DNA of 64,000 nucleotides, taken from Rhodospirillum sp. UBA1311. GTDB taxonomy: Bacteria; Pseudomonadota; Alphaproteobacteria; Rhodospirillales; Rhodospirillaceae. Location of the stretch: positions 34,446 to 98,445 of the forward strand of contig DBTR01000067.1 in NCBI GenBank assembly GCA_002307145.1. The letters are read 5' to 3'. This document shows, piece by piece, positions 27,034 to 36,292 of this stretch. Within the stretch, counting starts at the first letter, position 1; the number at the start of each line of letters is the position of its first letter. A program made the translations under genes and the position numbers. The notes under the pieces were generated by a model. It had not been told where the DNA came from. It worked only from the letters and a program-made list of their open reading frames with translations, and did no database searches.

Positions 27034-27996
27034 ATGCGGATGATTTGGTTGAGTAAGGGTCTTCTCGTCGGCCTCGCGCTTGCAGCGACGTCTGCCTTCG
27101 CGGCGGACTATCCGTCCAAGGACGTACACATCATCGTTCCGTTCAAGCCGGGCGGCGGCGTCGACACCAGTTCGCGCATCCTTGCCGAATACGGCAACAA
27201 GCATATGGCCAAGGGTAAGCTCGAAGTCGAAAACCGCGCAGGCGGCGATGGCGTCGTCGGCCAGACCTTCGCGGCCAAGGCCAAGGCGGACGGATACACC
27301 GTGCTGGCGATGACGAGCTCGGTGGTGACCAACCCGATCCTCAAGCAGACCGGGTACAAGCTGGAAGATTTCCAACCCGTCGCCCTGTACAACACCGACC
27401 CGGAAGTGATCGTCGTCGGCGCGGCATCGCCGTTCAAGACCATTGCCGAACTGCTCGCGGCATCGAAGGAACGGCCGCTCACCGTCACCGTCGCCGGAAT
27501 CGCCACCTCGCATCACATGGCGGGACTGGCGCTGGAGGATTCCGCGGGCATGAAGTTCACCTACGTGCCAACCACCGGATTCGGTGCGCAACTGCAGGCG
27601 GTGATGGGCGGCCATGTCGAACTCGGCCTGTTCCCCCTCGGCGAAATCAAGAAGCATGCCGACGCGGGCACCGTGCGCATCCTTGCGGCCGCCTCCGACG
27701 CCCGCCTCGACATCCTCCCCAACGTGCCGACCTGGCAGGAAGCCGGCCTCAACATCAAGCGCTGGACCACTTTCCGCGGTTGGGCGGTCCCGAAGGGCAC
27801 GCCGGAAGCGGCCGTCAAGTATCTCTCCGACCTGCTCGGCAAGATCAGCACCGATCCCGCCTACGTCAAGCAGATGAACGATTACGGCTTCCCGATCGCA
27901 TACAAGGACGCCGCGGGATTCACCGACGAGGTCAACGACTACGCGGAAGTGACCACGCGGGTGATCGCCAAGCACGGCCTCAAGGAAAAGCAATAA
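27034..27996 (+). CDS. TctC-family periplasmic solute-binding protein, cassette A TTT
   Basis: A 320-residue substrate-binding protein of the Bug/TctC family. The signal peptide ends AFA-ADYP near residue 24. IIVPFKPGGGVDTSSRILAEY and VENRAGGDGVVGQ form the ligand pocket region that normally clamps a carboxylate. AGGGAGA precedes the ATG. It delivers a di- or tricarboxylate, hydroxy acid or similar anion to the TctA/TctB membrane pair encoded next. A stem-loop follows its stop. Confidence 0.93.
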   Translation: MRMIWLSKGLLVGLALAATSAFAADYPSKDVHIIVPFKPGGGVDTSSRILAEYGNKHMAKGKLEVENRAGGDGVVGQTFAAKAKADGYTVLAMTSSVVTNPILKQTGYKLEDFQPVALYNTDPEVIVVGAASPFKTIAELLAASKERPLTVTVAGIATSHHMAGLALEDSAGMKFTYVPTTGFGAQLQAVMGGHVELGLFPLGEIKKHADAGTVRILAAASDARLDILPNVPTWQEAGLNIKRWTTFRGWAVPKGTPEAAVKYLSDLLGKISTDPAYVKQMNDYGFPIAYKDAAGFTDEVNDYAEVTTRVIAKHGLKEKQ

Positions 27997-28005
27997 GCCT
28001 TCGAT

Positions 28006-28033
28006 GGTGGCGTCGCGACCTCGCGTCGCCACC
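28006..28033 (+). repeat. Intercistronic stem-loop after the cassette A tctC-type gene
   Basis: Positions 28006-28017 pair with 28022-28033 over 12 bases with one mismatch and a four-base loop. It lies ten bases after the binding-protein stop and 20 bases before the next start. Such stems commonly protect binding-protein mRNA so that it exceeds the membrane components. Confidence 0.55.
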
Positions 28034-28053
28034 CGTACACGCGAGGTGACGAA

Positions 28054-28518
28054 ATGCCCGTTCTCAAGACCATCGACTTCTGGAGCGGCCTGGCCTTTGC
28101 CGGGATTGGCTTTTCCGCCTGGGCAACCGCGCTCGGGTTCGATTCGAGTTCGTCGGCCTATCCGGCAACGCTTGCCGCGACGCTCGCCCTGCTCGGGCTG
28201 GCGCTCGCCTTCAAGGCGTGGCGCGACGCCACGGCACAGACCGCCACCGCCGAAGGCGTCCACATCATCCTCCAGGGACCGGCGCTCGAAATCGGCGTGT
28301 GGTCTCTCTGGGCCGTGGCGCTGTGGGCCGGGCTCGGCTACGTCGGCCCGACATTCGTCGCCTGCACGATGCTGATTCTGCGCCACGCCGACGATCGGGG
28401 CCTCCGCCTGCATATCGCGCAGGCCCTGAGCGTTTCGCTCGTGGTGTTCGTGATCTTCTACCTGATCTTCAAGGTTCCGCTGCCGGAACTCGACTTCATC
28501 CGGGACTTACTGGAATAG
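28054..28518 (+). CDS. TctB-family small TTT membrane subunit, cassette A
   Basis: A 154-residue integral membrane protein with four hydrophobic segments (about 10-30, 38-56, 80-115 and 122-143). DFWSGLAFAGIGFSAWATAL and the C-terminal FVIFYLIFKVPLPEL are typical of the poorly conserved TctB subunit. It sits between the binding protein and the large permease, the standard order. Confidence 0.87.
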   Translation: MPVLKTIDFWSGLAFAGIGFSAWATALGFDSSSSAYPATLAATLALLGLALAFKAWRDATAQTATAEGVHIILQGPALEIGVWSLWAVALWAGLGYVGPTFVACTMLILRHADDRGLRLHIAQALSVSLVVFVIFYLIFKVPLPELDFIRDLLE

Positions 28519-28553
28519 GCCCGCCGCATCCGCTGGTTTGAAAGACTCCGCCA

Positions 28554-30119
28554 ATGACCGAAATAGCGCTTGGTTTCGCAACGCTCATGGACCCCGCGGT
28601 TCTCGGCTTTCTGCTGATCGGCATCGTTGCCGGGCTGATTGTCGGGTCAATCCCGGGCCTGAACGACAACATAGCCTTCGCGATCTTCATCCCCCTGTCG
28701 TTTTCCCTTTCCCCCACCTACGCACTCGCCCTGATGGTCGGCCTCTATTGCTCCTGTGCGGTCGGCGGCTCGATCCCGGCGATCATGGTCAAGGTACCCG
28801 GCACGGCTTCCTCGGTGCTCACCGCGATCGACGGCCACGCCATGGCACGCTCCGGCAAGGCCGGTCAGGCGCTCGGCATCGCGATTACGTCGTCGGTGTT
28901 CGGCGGCATCTCAAGCGCCCTGATCCTGCTGCTGTTCGCACCGCCGATGGCCGCCTTCGCACTGCGCTTCGGCTACGTCGAGAATTTTTCGCTCGGCATC
29001 CTCGGCATGGCCAGCGTCCTGGGCCTGCTCGGCGGCAGCCTGATCAAGGGCCTGCTCTCGGCGGTGCTCGGCCTTTTGGTGGCAACCATCGGCTTCAGCC
29101 AGCAGACCGGCCTGCCCCGTTTCACCTTGGGCCTCGACAGTCTTTACGAAGGCGTGCCGTTCGTACCGCTTCTGGTCGGATTGTTCGGCATCACCGCAGT
29201 GCTTGAGCTTGCCGAAGAGCTGATCCGCGATCGCCGCAAGGGCGAGACGCCGCGAGAAATGCCGCGCATCACCGATTCCTTGTACATCAGCTGGAAACTG
29301 TCCAAGCGCCTGCTGCCCACCTGGTTGCAGTGTTCGGTGATCGGCAACGTCATCGGCATCATTCCCGGCGCCGGCATGCTGATGGCCATCTACATGGGAT
29401 ACGAACGCATTTCCCATCGGTATAAGCGATTGTTCGCGGGAAAGCCCGGCGAGCCCGAATGGGGAGAAGGAGCACCCGAGGGCATCGCCGCCCCGGAATC
29501 CGCCAACAACGCGGTGGTCGCCAGCTCGATGGTGCCCTTGCTTTCCCTTGGCATTCCCGGCAACTCGGTTTCGGCGCTCTTCATCGGCGCACTCATGATC
29601 CAGGGCATGGTGCCTGGACCGCTGCTGTTCATCGACCATCCGGACATCGCCTGGATGATCATCGTCGCCTTCCTGGTCGCCAACGTGCTGATGTGGCCGA
29701 TCTCCTATGCCATGGTGCGCTCCATCTCCGGATTGGTGTTTCATCTGCCGAAATACGTCCTGGTTCCAACCATTTCCCTGCTCTGTCTCACCGGCGCCTA
29801 TTCCGATGAGAACTCGATGTTCAGTATCGGCATCGCATTGATTTCCGGTGTCGTCGGCTACATCACCCGGCGTCTCGGCATTCCGCACGCCCCATTGATT
29901 CTCGCGCTCGTGCTGGGCCGCACGATCGAGGACAACCTTGGAAACGCGCTCGCGATTTCAGGTGGCGACTGGTCGATCTTCCTCGAACCAACCAGTCATC
30001 CGATCAGCCTGGCGCTGATTCTCGGCGCCGTCGCATTCATGCTCGGGCCGATCATCTCCGGCAGCCGCAAACGCTACCGGGCGCGCCGTCAACGTGCCGA
30101 GATGGAGGTGCGAGGCTAG
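28554..30119 (+). CDS. TctA-family large TTT permease subunit, cassette A
   Basis: A 521-residue inner-membrane permease with about twelve helices. GIVAGLIVGSIPGLNDNIAF, VKVPGTASSVLTAIDGHAMA, GNVIGIIPGAGMLMAIYMGY and PESANNAVVASSMVPLLSLGIPGNS are the repeated TctA signatures. Proton- or sodium-coupled uptake of an organic anion is expected. It differs clearly from the cassette B paralogue (39109-40632), so the two systems probably take different or overlapping substrates. The stop codon lies in the loop of a strong hairpin. Confidence 0.94.
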   Translation: MTEIALGFATLMDPAVLGFLLIGIVAGLIVGSIPGLNDNIAFAIFIPLSFSLSPTYALALMVGLYCSCAVGGSIPAIMVKVPGTASSVLTAIDGHAMARSGKAGQALGIAITSSVFGGISSALILLLFAPPMAAFALRFGYVENFSLGILGMASVLGLLGGSLIKGLLSAVLGLLVATIGFSQQTGLPRFTLGLDSLYEGVPFVPLLVGLFGITAVLELAEELIRDRRKGETPREMPRITDSLYISWKLSKRLLPTWLQCSVIGNVIGIIPGAGMLMAIYMGYERISHRYKRLFAGKPGEPEWGEGAPEGIAAPESANNAVVASSMVPLLSLGIPGNSVSALFIGALMIQGMVPGPLLFIDHPDIAWMIIVAFLVANVLMWPISYAMVRSISGLVFHLPKYVLVPTISLLCLTGAYSDENSMFSIGIALISGVVGYITRRLGIPHAPLILALVLGRTIEDNLGNALAISGGDWSIFLEPTSHPISLALILGAVAFMLGPIISGSRKRYRARRQRAEMEVRG

Positions 30120-30155
30120 TGCTTTGCACCTCCATCCGGGGAAATTTTCCCCCGG
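30101..30155 (+). terminator. Paired hairpins at the end of cassette A
   Basis: GATGGAGGTGC (30101-30111) pairs exactly with GCACCTCCATC (30126-30136), with the permease stop in the loop. A second stem CCGGGG/CCCCGG with an A-T rich tip follows at 30136-30155. They separate cassette A from the convergent larC paralogue and probably end transcription from one or both sides. Confidence 0.6.
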
Positions 30156-30230
30156 TTCGGAGCCGAGAGCGGCGATCGGAGGGCGGACGAGACGAAGAGG
30201 AGAGGAGAGGCAGGTTCCAGGAACCGCAGC

Positions 30231-31457
30231 TCATCGGTTTTCCGTCTGGGTCTTGATCGCCCGCCGCGCCGCCAACGTCGCGATGCCGCCCAGCGCATCG
30301 CTTTCCACCTTGGCCGTCGTTTCCCCATCGGGGCGCCGCGCCTCCTTGACGAGAAGGGAGCCCGACCGCTCCTTTCGGGGCAGAACGCGACGCTCGGCCG
30401 CATGCCAGCGGACCCCAAGGGTGGAGGTTTCGAGCAGCACCTCGCGGATTACCGCATCCATGTCCTCCGACGCCGCCAGCAGCCGCAGCGTGAGCAGGGG
30501 GCGTCCTTTCTTGCCGATGCCGGGAACCAGAACCAGATCGCGCACGGACGCAAGGCCGCGCAGCCGATCGGAGGCTTGGCCGATTTCCTCGCCGGTCATG
30601 TCATCGATATCGCATTCCAGAACGCAGATGGCCTCGGTCTCCGTCGCCTTTCCCGATGCGAACAAGGACGCCCGCAGAATGTTGGGCATGTTGGGAAGGA
30701 CGCGAGAACCGGCTCCGATGCCGCAGGCGATCAGCCTGCCGCCAGGATTGGCACGAGGCTCGCCGCCGGTGACGTGGCGGAGGATTGCCGCGCCGGTCGG
30801 GGTGACGCGTTCGCCGGGGACGCCGTCGTCCCGCCAGAGATAGCCGCGCAGCAATGCCGCGGTGGCAGGCGTCGGCACCGGCAGGAGGCCATGCGCGGTC
30901 TTCACCAGTCCGCTCCCGAGAGGCAGTTCCGACACGCTCCAGGAGACTCCCGGCAGCGCGGCGAAAATGCTGCCCGCCGCGGTCACGTCCATCAGGGAAT
31001 CCCAGTCGCCGATCTCGTGGAAATGCACCTTTTCCAGGGCGACGCCGTGGATGCCCGCCTCGACCTCCGCCAATGCGCGGAGGATCGCCGCGGCATGCAT
31101 CGCCGTGCCTTCGGACAGGTCCGCCGCTTCAATGCGCCACCGCATGTCGAGATACGTGCCCTGCTCGTAGGGGCCATGTGTATGATTATGGCTATGATGG
31201 CCGTGCGGATGATGACCGGAAATCGCGTGGGCGGACTCGTGCTCGTTTGCCTTCAGCTCGAAGCGTAGCGCGGCAATGCCGCCGACCACGACCTCCGCCA
31301 GGATCGGCTTGCCGCACCCGAAGAGGGGCAGAACCGCCACCACGTCGGCGAGGACGCGCGGACGCAGCGCCGGCAACGCATTGAGCAGGGCGGCGACGAA
31401 CATGTCTCCGGCCGCACCGCCGACCGCATCGAGGTGGACATGGGCGATTTCAGTCAT
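30231..31457 (-). CDS. larC: Second LarC, nickel insertion protein for the pincer cofactor
   Basis: A complete 408-residue LarC paralogue: HVHLDAVGGAAGDMFVAALL, KVHFHEIGDWDSLMDVTAAG, ERVTPTGAAILRHV, CDIDDMTGEEIGQ and GKKGRPLLTLRLL. A shorter His-rich loop (about residues 73-90) replaces the long tract of the first LarC. The frame is open upstream, but the ATG at 31457 begins the family homology and gives the usual length. No larB or larE copy accompanies it. It probably serves the LarA-like protein at 33446-34765, or provides extra nickel-insertion capacity; which is unknown. Confidence 0.92.
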   Translation of the reverse strand: MTEIAHVHLDAVGGAAGDMFVAALLNALPALRPRVLADVVAVLPLFGCGKPILAEVVVGGIAALRFELKANEHESAHAISGHHPHGHHSHNHTHGPYEQGTYLDMRWRIEAADLSEGTAMHAAAILRALAEVEAGIHGVALEKVHFHEIGDWDSLMDVTAAGSIFAALPGVSWSVSELPLGSGLVKTAHGLLPVPTPATAALLRGYLWRDDGVPGERVTPTGAAILRHVTGGEPRANPGGRLIACGIGAGSRVLPNMPNILRASLFASGKATETEAICVLECDIDDMTGEEIGQASDRLRGLASVRDLVLVPGIGKKGRPLLTLRLLAASEDMDAVIREVLLETSTLGVRWHAAERRVLPRKERSGSLLVKEARRPDGETTAKVESDALGGIATLAARRAIKTQTENR

Positions 31458-31503
31458 TTCAAGGGTACTCCGACGATGCTTCGGTCCCACGCGATCGAAG
31501 GGC

Positions 31504-33192
31504 TCAAGCGGCGCGCACCTCTTCGAGGAAGCTCTCAACCACCGTCCGGAGCGCCTCCGCCTCCTTCGCCAGCGATTGCGAGGCGACCAGGACCTGCCGC
31601 GAGGCCGATCCGGTTTCTCCCGCCGTCTGGCTGACTCCGGCGATATTGAGGGAAATATCCTGGGTTCCCGCCGCCGCCTGCTGCACATTGCGCGCGATTT
31701 CGGTGGCGGCGGCGGATTGTTGCTCCACCGCCGAGGCGATGGCAGCCGAGACTTCGCTGACCTCGGCGATGCGCCCGACGATCCCCGAGATCGCAGCCAC
31801 CACATCCTGCGTCGCCGTCTGCACCGAGCCGATCTGGCGGCCGATCTCCTCGGTCGCGGCGGCGGTCTGGTTCGCGAGGCTCTTAACCTCTCCCGCGACC
31901 ACGGCGAAACCCTTGCCCATCTCGCCCGCGCGTGCCGCCTCGATCGTGGCGTTGAGCGCCAGGAGATTGGTCTGGCTGGCGATATCGGTGATCAGGTTGA
32001 CCACGGTGCCGATCTTCGCCGAGCTTTCCGCCAGCCCCTTGACCGTCGCGTCGGTGCGTTCCGCCTCGGCGGCAGCATCGCGCGAGGCCACGTGCGCCTG
32101 TTCCACCTGGCGGGCGATCTCGCCGATCGAGTTGGAAAGTTGTTCGGCGGCGGTGGCAACGGTTTGCACCGAGGCCGAAGCCTGCTCGGTGGCGGTGGCC
32201 ACCGCGTCCGACTGGCGGGTGGTCTGCTCCGCGCTGACCGAAAGGCTCTGCGCGGTACTGTCCATTTTGCCACACGCGTCGGCGACGATATCGAGAACTT
32301 CCGAAACTTTCGCATCGAATTTGCGGGTCAGGGTTTCAATCGTCGTGGCGCGCGTCATCTGTGCGGCGCGCTCCGTTTCCTGTTCGGCGGCGAGCGCATC
32401 CGCCCGGGCGGCATTGTCCTTGAACACCTGCACCGCGCCGGCCATCTCGCCGACCTCGTCCCTGCGTCCAACCGCCGGGATCTCCACCTCCATGTCGCCT
32501 CGCGCGAGGCGTTCCATCGCGCGGGTCATTGCGAGGATCGGGCGGCCGATGCCGCGCTTGAGCAACAGCCCGGCCGTGGCCGACAGCACGAACACCACGC
32601 CCAGGAAACCGAACACCGCGACGCGCGCCTCGTTCGCCACGCTCGTCGCCTTCGCGCCAGCGTCGGCGACGCCCGCCGTGGCGATCTCCAGCATTTTGTC
32701 GATGCTCACCGAGATCACGGTGAAGAGATCCCTCATGTCATTGTTCATTTGAGTGCGGGCGTCTTCCTCCTGGCCATGCTGCATCATGTAGAAGACGCGT
32801 TCCATACCCTCCTGGTAGGCGTCCTGGTTCAGCATCAACTGGTCGAAACCGGTGCGGCCTTCTCCCGAGGCGAAGCTCCGCTCGACGTCGGCGAGGGTCC
32901 GGCTCACCACTTGCCGCGCCTTCTGCACCGCCGCATCGGCGGTTTCGCGTTCCGCGCGCATTTCCGCAAAGACGTAGGAATATTCGGCGACCCGTTGCGT
33001 CGCCATCTGGGCCTGCATGCGGCGCATCACGTCGAGGCGCGGCGCCCAGAGGTCGGTCGCCTCGCGGGTAGCATCCTGAATCCGCATGATCTCGTAAACA
33101 GCCGCGCCGCCCAGCAACGCAACCAGGGTGCAGATCAGGGCGAACGCGGACAGAACCTTGCCTCCGATGCGCAGGTTATTGAACCAGATCAT
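31504..33192 (-). CDS. Methyl-accepting chemotaxis protein with four-helix-bundle sensor
   Basis: A 562-residue chemoreceptor. A transmembrane helix at about 8-30, a helical periplasmic domain of the 4HB type to about 190, a second transmembrane helix near 190-215 and HAMP follow. The signalling tip is [25 protein letters not shown], here in two parts around the conserved glutamate-containing hairpin. The ATG at 33192 has GGAGA six bases upstream. Lying between two catabolic cassettes, it likely steers cells toward their substrates, either directly or through a binding protein (inference). Confidence 0.93.
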   Translation of the reverse strand: MIWFNNLRIGGKVLSAFALICTLVALLGGAAVYEIMRIQDATREATDLWAPRLDVMRRMQAQMATQRVAEYSYVFAEMRAERETADAAVQKARQVVSRTLADVERSFASGEGRTGFDQLMLNQDAYQEGMERVFYMMQHGQEEDARTQMNNDMRDLFTVISVSIDKMLEIATAGVADAGAKATSVANEARVAVFGFLGVVFVLSATAGLLLKRGIGRPILAMTRAMERLARGDMEVEIPAVGRRDEVGEMAGAVQVFKDNAARADALAAEQETERAAQMTRATTIETLTRKFDAKVSEVLDIVADACGKMDSTAQSLSVSAEQTTRQSDAVATATEQASASVQTVATAAEQLSNSIGEIARQVEQAHVASRDAAAEAERTDATVKGLAESSAKIGTVVNLITDIASQTNLLALNATIEAARAGEMGKGFAVVAGEVKSLANQTAAATEEIGRQIGSVQTATQDVVAAISGIVGRIAEVSEVSAAIASAVEQQSAAATEIARNVQQAAAGTQDISLNIAGVSQTAGETGSASRQVLVASQSLAKEAEALRTVVESFLEEVRAA

Positions 33193-33273
33193 GTTTCGTC
33201 TCCACGTCAGGGCCGCGCCGTCTATCGCCGACGCCGCCCGGGATAGCTGGGGCCATGCGCGCAACGGATGGGC

Positions 33274-33365
33274 TCGCACGCATGGCCTTTGCGGTCATGC
33301 GTGCGATGGGGAAGGTGCGCATGACCAGGGTGATCATGCGCCTTGGGGGAGGGCGGCGCATGACC
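33274..33365 (-). repeat. Cluster of inverted and direct repeats between the LarA-like and chemoreceptor genes
   Basis: TCGCACGCATG at 33274-33284 pairs exactly with CATGCGTGCGA at 33296-33306. GCGCATGA at 33317-33324 pairs with TCATGCGC at 33334-33341. GCGCATGACC recurs as a direct repeat at 33317-33326 and 33356-33365. The 253-base gap holds no convincing gene. It may end the cassette B transcript or hold operators for the chemoreceptor. Confidence 0.5.
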
Positions 33366-33445
33366 GGGGAAAACCGCGGCGACGACATCGTCGTTCGTCG
33401 CACGACCGGCCGGTTCGCAGGAGACGAGGTCCGGCCAGCGCGTCA

Positions 33446-34765
33446 TCAAGGGTGCATCGGCCAGGGGTCGACGAGGTTTCCCGCCGCGTCGAACGCCATC
33501 GGTCGAAGCTCGTCGACGATCTCGATGCCGGGCCGCTCCCGCAGCGACGGCAGAAGCGCCTCCGAAACGTAGAGGTACTGCATGTGCAGGCTGTTGGGCG
33601 CGCGGATCAGGGTGATCGCATCCGGAGTGTGGGAGGCGCAGCTCTTCACCGCCGCCTGGATCGCGCTCCGGTCGTCCGGCATGGTCATCGGCAACCCCGC
33701 CATGGTGAGGGTGCCGAGGGTGATGCAGTTGATGTAGGTGGGCTCGCGGTCGAACTTGTCGAACAGGCGCTGGGTAATCACGTCGGCCATGCCGATGCCC
33801 ACCGCGTTGCCCTCGCTATGGTCCGAAACGTCGAGCACCGCGATGCGGGAGACCGAGGGACCGCCGCTGATCGCCGGGGTGGAGACACGGCCGGTGATGT
33901 TGGGGTCCATGCCGCTGCCGGAAAACTCCTTGCCCACCTGGTCGAGCACCAGGACGTCGAGCGGACCCGAAGCCTGCAGTCCATCCAACGGCCCGAGGGG
34001 GAGGCGCGGCATGTTGCGCATCGCCTCGGCGAGCAGCGGGCGTTCGGCCTCGATCATTCCCTCGGCGGGCACCACCACCACCCGCGCGAGGCGATCGTAG
34101 GCGTTTTCGAGAGTGGCGATGCCGAACAGGATCTTGCACTTGTCGAGCTTCATCCGGCCCATGTCGACGATCGACCGGGCGAGGTAGCCCGAACCCCAGG
34201 CATGGCAGGTATCGGCTCCCGACTGCTTGCCGAGTCCGATCGCCAGCATCTTGATCAGGCCGCTTTCGTTATCGCCACGGAACTCGGTGTGCGGCTTGAC
34301 GCGGTTGAACACGACGATGCCGTCCGCCTCGTAGGCCAGCTTGTCGACGTGGACCTCCATGCCATTGGCGAGGGTGCCGAGATTCACCGTCTCCATGCTG
34401 GAGCAAATCGGGCATCTCGCGCTCGCCTCGGTGACGCCGAGGTGGGCGAGCATCTTGGTCTGGCCCTCGGCGGTGGCGCCGCCGTGGCTGCCCATGGCGG
34501 GCACGATGAACGGCTCGCCGCCGCGCGCGCGGATTTCCGCGACGATGGCGGCGACGAGTTGCGGCAGGCTGGCGAGACCGCGGCTGCCGACGGTGAGGGC
34601 GATGCGCATGCCGGGCTTGATCGACGCGACCGAAGGCTCATCGGCCATCGCATCGTGAACCGCGGCGGCAACGTCGCCCGCCTCCATCACCCGAAAGGTC
34701 TGGCGGATCAGGGCGACGGGCGGCAGGGCGACGTTCTTCAGAAGTTGGACGTAACGGGGGGTCAT
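33446..34765 (-). CDS. Second LarA-family (lactate racemase domain) protein, cassette B
   Basis: A 439-residue divergent LarA homologue. GSRGLASLPQ, PAMGSHGGATAEGQ, VKPHTEFRGDNESGLIKM and ADTCHAWG place H94, H159, K172 and H188 in the same order and nearly the same spacing as H108, H175, K185 and H201 of the LarA at 5752-7035. These would be the two catalytic histidines, cofactor lysine and nickel ligand. It follows the UxaA pair by 13 bases and so is the terminal enzyme of cassette B, where cassette A has the Ldh_2 dehydrogenase. Substrate unknown; an epimerase or racemase of a 2-hydroxy acid is expected. Confidence 0.85.
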   Translation of the reverse strand: MTPRYVQLLKNVALPPVALIRQTFRVMEAGDVAAAVHDAMADEPSVASIKPGMRIALTVGSRGLASLPQLVAAIVAEIRARGGEPFIVPAMGSHGGATAEGQTKMLAHLGVTEASARCPICSSMETVNLGTLANGMEVHVDKLAYEADGIVVFNRVKPHTEFRGDNESGLIKMLAIGLGKQSGADTCHAWGSGYLARSIVDMGRMKLDKCKILFGIATLENAYDRLARVVVVPAEGMIEAERPLLAEAMRNMPRLPLGPLDGLQASGPLDVLVLDQVGKEFSGSGMDPNITGRVSTPAISGGPSVSRIAVLDVSDHSEGNAVGIGMADVITQRLFDKFDREPTYINCITLGTLTMAGLPMTMPDDRSAIQAAVKSCASHTPDAITLIRAPNSLHMQYLYVSEALLPSLRERPGIEIVDELRPMAFDAAGNLVDPWPMHP

Positions 34766-34778
34766 CTGCGCGGTCTCC

Positions 34779-35942
34779 TCAGATCACCGGACCGGTGACG
34801 TAGATATCCATCGCCCGGGTATAGCCGGTGATCTCCGACCGCGTGCGTGCGCCCGAGGCGACCTCGACGATCCGTTCGAGGAGCCGTTCGCCCGCCTGGG
34901 GAATGCTCTCCGTACCGTCGATGACGCCGGCCACCGACATGTCCATATGATCGCGCATGCGCTCCCAGGTCAGGGCATTGCCGGTGAGCTTGACCACCGG
35001 CACGAACGGGAACCCCTGCGGTGCGCCGCGCCCGGTGGCGAACGCGATGACGTTGCAGCCGGCCGCCGCCAGGCCGGTGAGGATTTCCGGCTCGCGACCG
35101 GGCGAATCCATCACCACCAGACCCTTGACCTGCGGCCGCACGCCGTATTCGTAAACCGCGCGGATCGGTGCGGTGCCCGCCTTGGCGATTGCGCCGAGCG
35201 ACTTCTCCTCGATCGTGGAAAGGCCGCCCTTGATGTTGCCGCCGGTGGGCTGGCCGCCGCGCATGTCGCACCCGACCGCCTTGGCGCGGTTCTCCATGCG
35301 CTCGACGAGAGCGAGAATCTGCTTGCCGATCTCCGGCGTCTCGGCATGGCGCGCGACGATATGCTCCGCGCCGATGAATTCGGTGATTTCGCCAAGGATG
35401 GTGGTGCCGCCCGCGGCGACGATGCGGTCGGAGGCGACGCCGATCACCGGCGTGGCGGAGAGGCCCTGGGTGGTATCGGAACTGCCGCACTTCATGCCGA
35501 GCACCAGTTCCGAAATCGGGAAGCGCTCGCTTTTCTGCGAAGAGGCTTCGGCGACCATGTCCTGGACGATCAGGGTGCCCTCGGCACGGGTACGCGCCGC
35601 GCCGCCATGCTCCTGGATCGCGATCGTCTCGACGCGCTTGCCGGTCTTGGCGATCCCCGCCACGACTTCGGCGACGGCGGTGCTTTCGCAGCCGAGGCTG
35701 ACCAGGAGCACCGCCGCAAGATTGGGATTGCCGCCCAACCCGATCAGCACTTCGTTGACCCGCTTCAGATCGACGGGGGTCTGGCAGCAGCCCTGATGAT
35801 GGGTGAAGCTCACCGCGCCGTCGACCTGGCGGGCGATATCCTCCGCCACCTCGTTGGCGCAGACCACGGTCGAAAACACGCCGACGTAATTGCGGGTGCC
35901 GACCTGGCCGTCGGGACGACGATATCCTTCGAATTCGAGCAT
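34779..35942 (-). CDS. UxaA-family C-terminal large subunit, SuyB-like, cassette B
   Basis: A 387-residue paralogue of the cassette A large subunit, with the same landmarks: YRRPDGQVGTRNYVGVFST, FTHHQGCCQTPVD, MKCGSSDTTQGL, GEITEFIGAEHI, RGGQPTGGNIKGGL and the same end AMDIYVTGPVI. The open frame runs far upstream; the ATG at 35942, with GGAGA upstream, aligns with the paralogue's start. Expected to remove water or another group from a 2-hydroxy acid together with the SAF subunit encoded just before it. Confidence 0.9.
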   Translation of the reverse strand: MLEFEGYRRPDGQVGTRNYVGVFSTVVCANEVAEDIARQVDGAVSFTHHQGCCQTPVDLKRVNEVLIGLGGNPNLAAVLLVSLGCESTAVAEVVAGIAKTGKRVETIAIQEHGGAARTRAEGTLIVQDMVAEASSQKSERFPISELVLGMKCGSSDTTQGLSATPVIGVASDRIVAAGGTTILGEITEFIGAEHIVARHAETPEIGKQILALVERMENRAKAVGCDMRGGQPTGGNIKGGLSTIEEKSLGAIAKAGTAPIRAVYEYGVRPQVKGLVVMDSPGREPEILTGLAAAGCNVIAFATGRGAPQGFPFVPVVKLTGNALTWERMRDHMDMSVAGVIDGTESIPQAGERLLERIVEVASGARTRSEITGYTRAMDIYVTGPVI

Positions 35943-35974
35943 CGCGGACTCTCCTCTTTTCTGAAACTCGGGGC

Positions 35975-36265
35975 TCAGGCGAGATCGCCGCGGCCGCGCA
36001 GGCTTTCGATATTGTGGACGTGGACGTGAGCCCCCTTGGGGATGTCCGCCGTCGCCCGGCCGATCACCTCGCCGTATTTGAGGATGTCCTGGCCGTGGGA
36101 GATTTCGACGAGGGCGAGCTTGTGACCGAACTCCACCGCGGCGCCCATGGTCACCGGCACCACCGTTTCGCCGATGCCCACGGCGACGGTCTCTCCCGCG
36201 TTGAGGTCGCGCAGGGCCGTCGCCACGTTGTCCCCGTCCTTGATCGCTATCGCATCGCGTTTCAT
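35975..36265 (-). CDS. UxaA-family N-terminal (SAF) subunit, SuyA-like, cassette B
   Basis: A 96-residue SAF-domain subunit: IKDGDNVATALRDL, VEFGHKLALVEI, GQDILKYGEVIG and HVHVHNIESLRGRGDLA. It partners the large subunit that starts 32 bases downstream and is paralogous to 24453-24755. In single-chain UxaA these two parts are fused. Confidence 0.88.
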   Translation of the reverse strand: MKRDAIAIKDGDNVATALRDLNAGETVAVGIGETVVPVTMGAAVEFGHKLALVEISHGQDILKYGEVIGRATADIPKGAHVHVHNIESLRGRGDLA

Positions 36266-36292
36266 CGCTTGGTTCCTCTCGCTGCACTCTGA

